Below, in pieces: positions 5,297 to 6,699 of a stretch of DNA of 6,699 bases. A program made the translations under genes and the position numbers. Location of the stretch: the NCBI GenBank assembly GCA_009885185.1, contig VFLF01000941.1:1-6699 (forward strand), in the 5' to 3' direction. Each line of letters begins with the position of its first letter. Within the stretch, counting starts at the first letter, position 1. This DNA comes from Nitrosomonadales bacterium (lineage in GTDB: Bacteria > Pseudomonadota > Gammaproteobacteria > Burkholderiales > SG8-41). The notes below the pieces were generated by a model. The model was not told the origin of the DNA. It ran no database searches and saw nothing but the letters and a program-made list of their open reading frames with translations.

Positions 5297-5830
5297 TCAG
5301 GCCGCAAGCGCGTCCACGACTGCCGCGAGATCGGCGAACACCTGCGTGTTCGGCGGCAGATTGCCGGCGCGGCGCGTCTTCTTGCCGTTGCCGGTCAGCA
5401 CCAGTATCGGCGCAGCGCCCACGGTGGCGGCGGCCTCGATATCGCGGATGCTGTCACCCACCATCGGCACGCCGGCCAGACTGGTGTTCAGCCGGTGCGC
5501 GATATCCTCGAGCATGCCGGTCCTGGGTTTGCGGCAGCGGCAATGGTCGTCCGCCATATGCGGGCAGAAGAATATCGCATCCACGCGCGCGCCGGCCTGC
5601 GCCAGCGCCTGATGCATTTTGGCGTGGATCGCATTCAACGTCGCCATCTCGAACATGCCGCGCCCGATGCCCGACTGGTTGGTGGCTACCACCACATGAA
5701 ATCCCGCCTGGTTCAGTCGCGCAATCGCGTTCAGGCTGCCGGGTATCGGCCGCCACTCCTCGGGCGACTTGATGTAGGCTGCGCTGTCGTAATTGATGAC
5801 ACCATCGCGATCCAGAACGATCAATTTCAT
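5297..5830 (-). CDS. gmhB: D-glycero-D-manno-heptose 1,7-bisphosphate 7-phosphatase
   Basis: HAD-superfamily phosphatase that removes the 7-phosphate from heptose bisphosphate on the way to ADP-heptose for the LPS inner core. At 177 residues it is typical of the monofunctional enzyme. Motif I is DRDGVIN with nucleophile Asp7 and acid/base Asp9. Motif II is ATNQSG (49-54), Lys101 sits in RKP, and GDSIRD (125-130) supplies the Mg2+ ligands. The zinc-binding loop CPHMADDHCRC has Cys89, His91, Cys97 and Cys99, separating GmhB from most other HAD phosphatases. The histidinol-phosphatase half of HisB is related, but no His-pathway context is present. The ATG start overlaps the glyS stop as ATGA. 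Confidence 0.95.
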   Translation of the reverse strand: MKLIVLDRDGVINYDSAAYIKSPEEWRPIPGSLNAIARLNQAGFHVVVATNQSGIGRGMFEMATLNAIHAKMHQALAQAGARVDAIFFCPHMADDHCRCRKPRTGMLEDIAHRLNTSLAGVPMVGDSIRDIEAAATVGAAPILVLTGNGKKTRRAGNLPPNTQVFADLAAVVDALAA

Positions 5831-6699
5831 GCGGCGAGTTTGGAGATGTTGACGACCTGGTTCATCAGGCTGCCGACTTCATGCAGCAGCGCGAAGCGAT
5901 TGTTGCGCAAGGCCGGGTCTTCCACATTGACCATGACTTTTTCAAAAAATCGCGCTACCGGCTGGTGCAGTTGTGCGGTGAGCAGCAAGGCTTCGCTGAA
6001 TTTTCCTTGTGATACCAGCGCATCTACCTGCGCCCGCAGCGTGCGCGTTAGGCTAAGTATTTGTTTTTCTTCACTTTCCAGCAGCTTTGTGTCGTCTGCC
6101 CGACGATGCGTGTCGTCGCTGCCCGACTTGCTCAGAATATTGCGGATGCGCTTGTCGGCCTCGGCCAGACCGGCGGCTTCCGGCAGCGCCAGAAATTGAC
6201 GCGCGGCTTCGAGTCGGCTCACGTATTCCAGCGGCGTGGGCGACAGATCCAGCACCGATTCAATTTCCAGCACGGCATAGCCCAGCTCGCGCAAATAACT
6301 CTTGGCGCGCTCAACCACAAAGATTTCCGCCTTGCGCGCATTGGAAACGGCGCCGTCGTGCTGGGCGAGCAATGTACCTTGCGCAAATGTCTCATGCGCG
6401 AGCGTGAGCAACTCACCGACAGGCAGCGGCAACTTGCGCTCCGCCAATATTCGAATCACGCCCAGCGCGTGACGCCGCAAGCCAAACGGGTCTTTATCGC
6501 CCGTGGGTATCGCGCCCACACCGAAGATGCCGATGATGGTGTCGAGTTTGTCGGCCAGCGCCACACAGCAGGCCACGGCGCTGTCCGGCAGGCGGTCACC
6601 GGCAAAGCGCGGCAGATAATGTTCGGCAATCGCATCCGCCACCACCGCCGGTTCGCTGTCGTGCAGCGCGTAATAGCGGCCCATGATGCCCTGCAACTC
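5827..6699 (-). CDS. glyS: Glycyl-tRNA synthetase beta subunit, C-terminal part
   Basis: The gene runs off the right edge, so only the last 290 residues are visible, beginning ELQGIMGRYYA, a GlyS hallmark. LADKLDTIIGIFG followed by PTGDKDPFGLRR is equally diagnostic. The last 110 or so residues, including LLLTAQLHQPVARFFEKVMVN and a final segment with LRNNRFALLHEV, form the DALR-type anticodon-binding region. With the alpha subunit GlyQ (expected just outside the window) it charges tRNA-Gly in the alpha2beta2 enzyme. The visible part shows no frameshift. The TTG at 6696-6694 is an internal Leu, not a start. The stop overlaps gmhB by 4 nt. Confidence 0.97.
   Translation of the reverse strand, partial: ELQGIMGRYYALHDSEPAVVADAIAEHYLPRFAGDRLPDSAVACCVALADKLDTIIGIFGVGAIPTGDKDPFGLRRHALGVIRILAERKLPLPVGELLTLAHETFAQGTLLAQHDGAVSNARKAEIFVVERAKSYLRELGYAVLEIESVLDLSPTPLEYVSRLEAARQFLALPEAAGLAEADKRIRNILSKSGSDDTHRRADDTKLLESEEKQILSLTRTLRAQVDALVSQGKFSEALLLTAQLHQPVARFFEKVMVNVEDPALRNNRFALLHEVGSLMNQVVNISKLAA

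Overview
The window looks like a core-genome segment from a GC-rich Gram-negative proteobacterium. The gene order glyS - gmhB - plsC - YgjP-type metallopeptidase, the heptose/LPS and LptM genes, and the Ala/Lys-rich basic peptide suggest a betaproteobacterium or a related gammaproteobacterium. This is inferred from remembered gene order and protein motifs; no search was run. There are no mobile elements, CRISPR arrays, tRNAs or rRNAs.

Layout. Positions 1-42 may hold the last codons of a gene entering from the left. A sigma70-like promoter (40-68) precedes mgtE on the + strand (133-1572), which encodes a CBS-domain magnesium channel/transporter. About 750 bp (1573-2323) without a conventional gene follow. 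Within it, on the minus strand, is a compact transcription unit: an A-tract/UP-like element and promoter near 2116-2166, a structured leader of about 150 nt, a perfect Shine-Dalgarno, a 19-codon gene made almost only of Ala and Lys with three tandem TAG stops, and a 12-bp intrinsic terminator with a GAAA loop and U tract (1850-1882).

From 2324 to the right edge, six genes lie on the minus strand, tightly packed. In transcription order they are glyS (glycyl-tRNA synthetase beta chain, 5' end outside the window), gmhB (heptose bisphosphate phosphatase), plsC (lysophosphatidate acyltransferase), a YgjP/M48-like zinc metallopeptidase, lptM (small lipoprotein aiding LptD assembly) and lysA (diaminopimelate decarboxylase). 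glyS/gmhB and lptM/lysA overlap by 4 nt, plsC follows gmhB by 2 nt, and the metallopeptidase overlaps plsC by 26 nt. The only gap is 76 nt before lptM, where a weak extended -10 promoter may start a second unit. Themes are translation (GlyS), LPS and phospholipid synthesis (GmhB, PlsC), LPS-transport assembly (LptM) and lysine/peptidoglycan precursor supply (LysA).

The part most worth a second look is the minus-strand unit at about 1850-2220: it has every element of a strongly expressed small RNA, yet encodes only a 19-residue polycation, so it could be a micro-protein gene, a dual-function RNA, or both.
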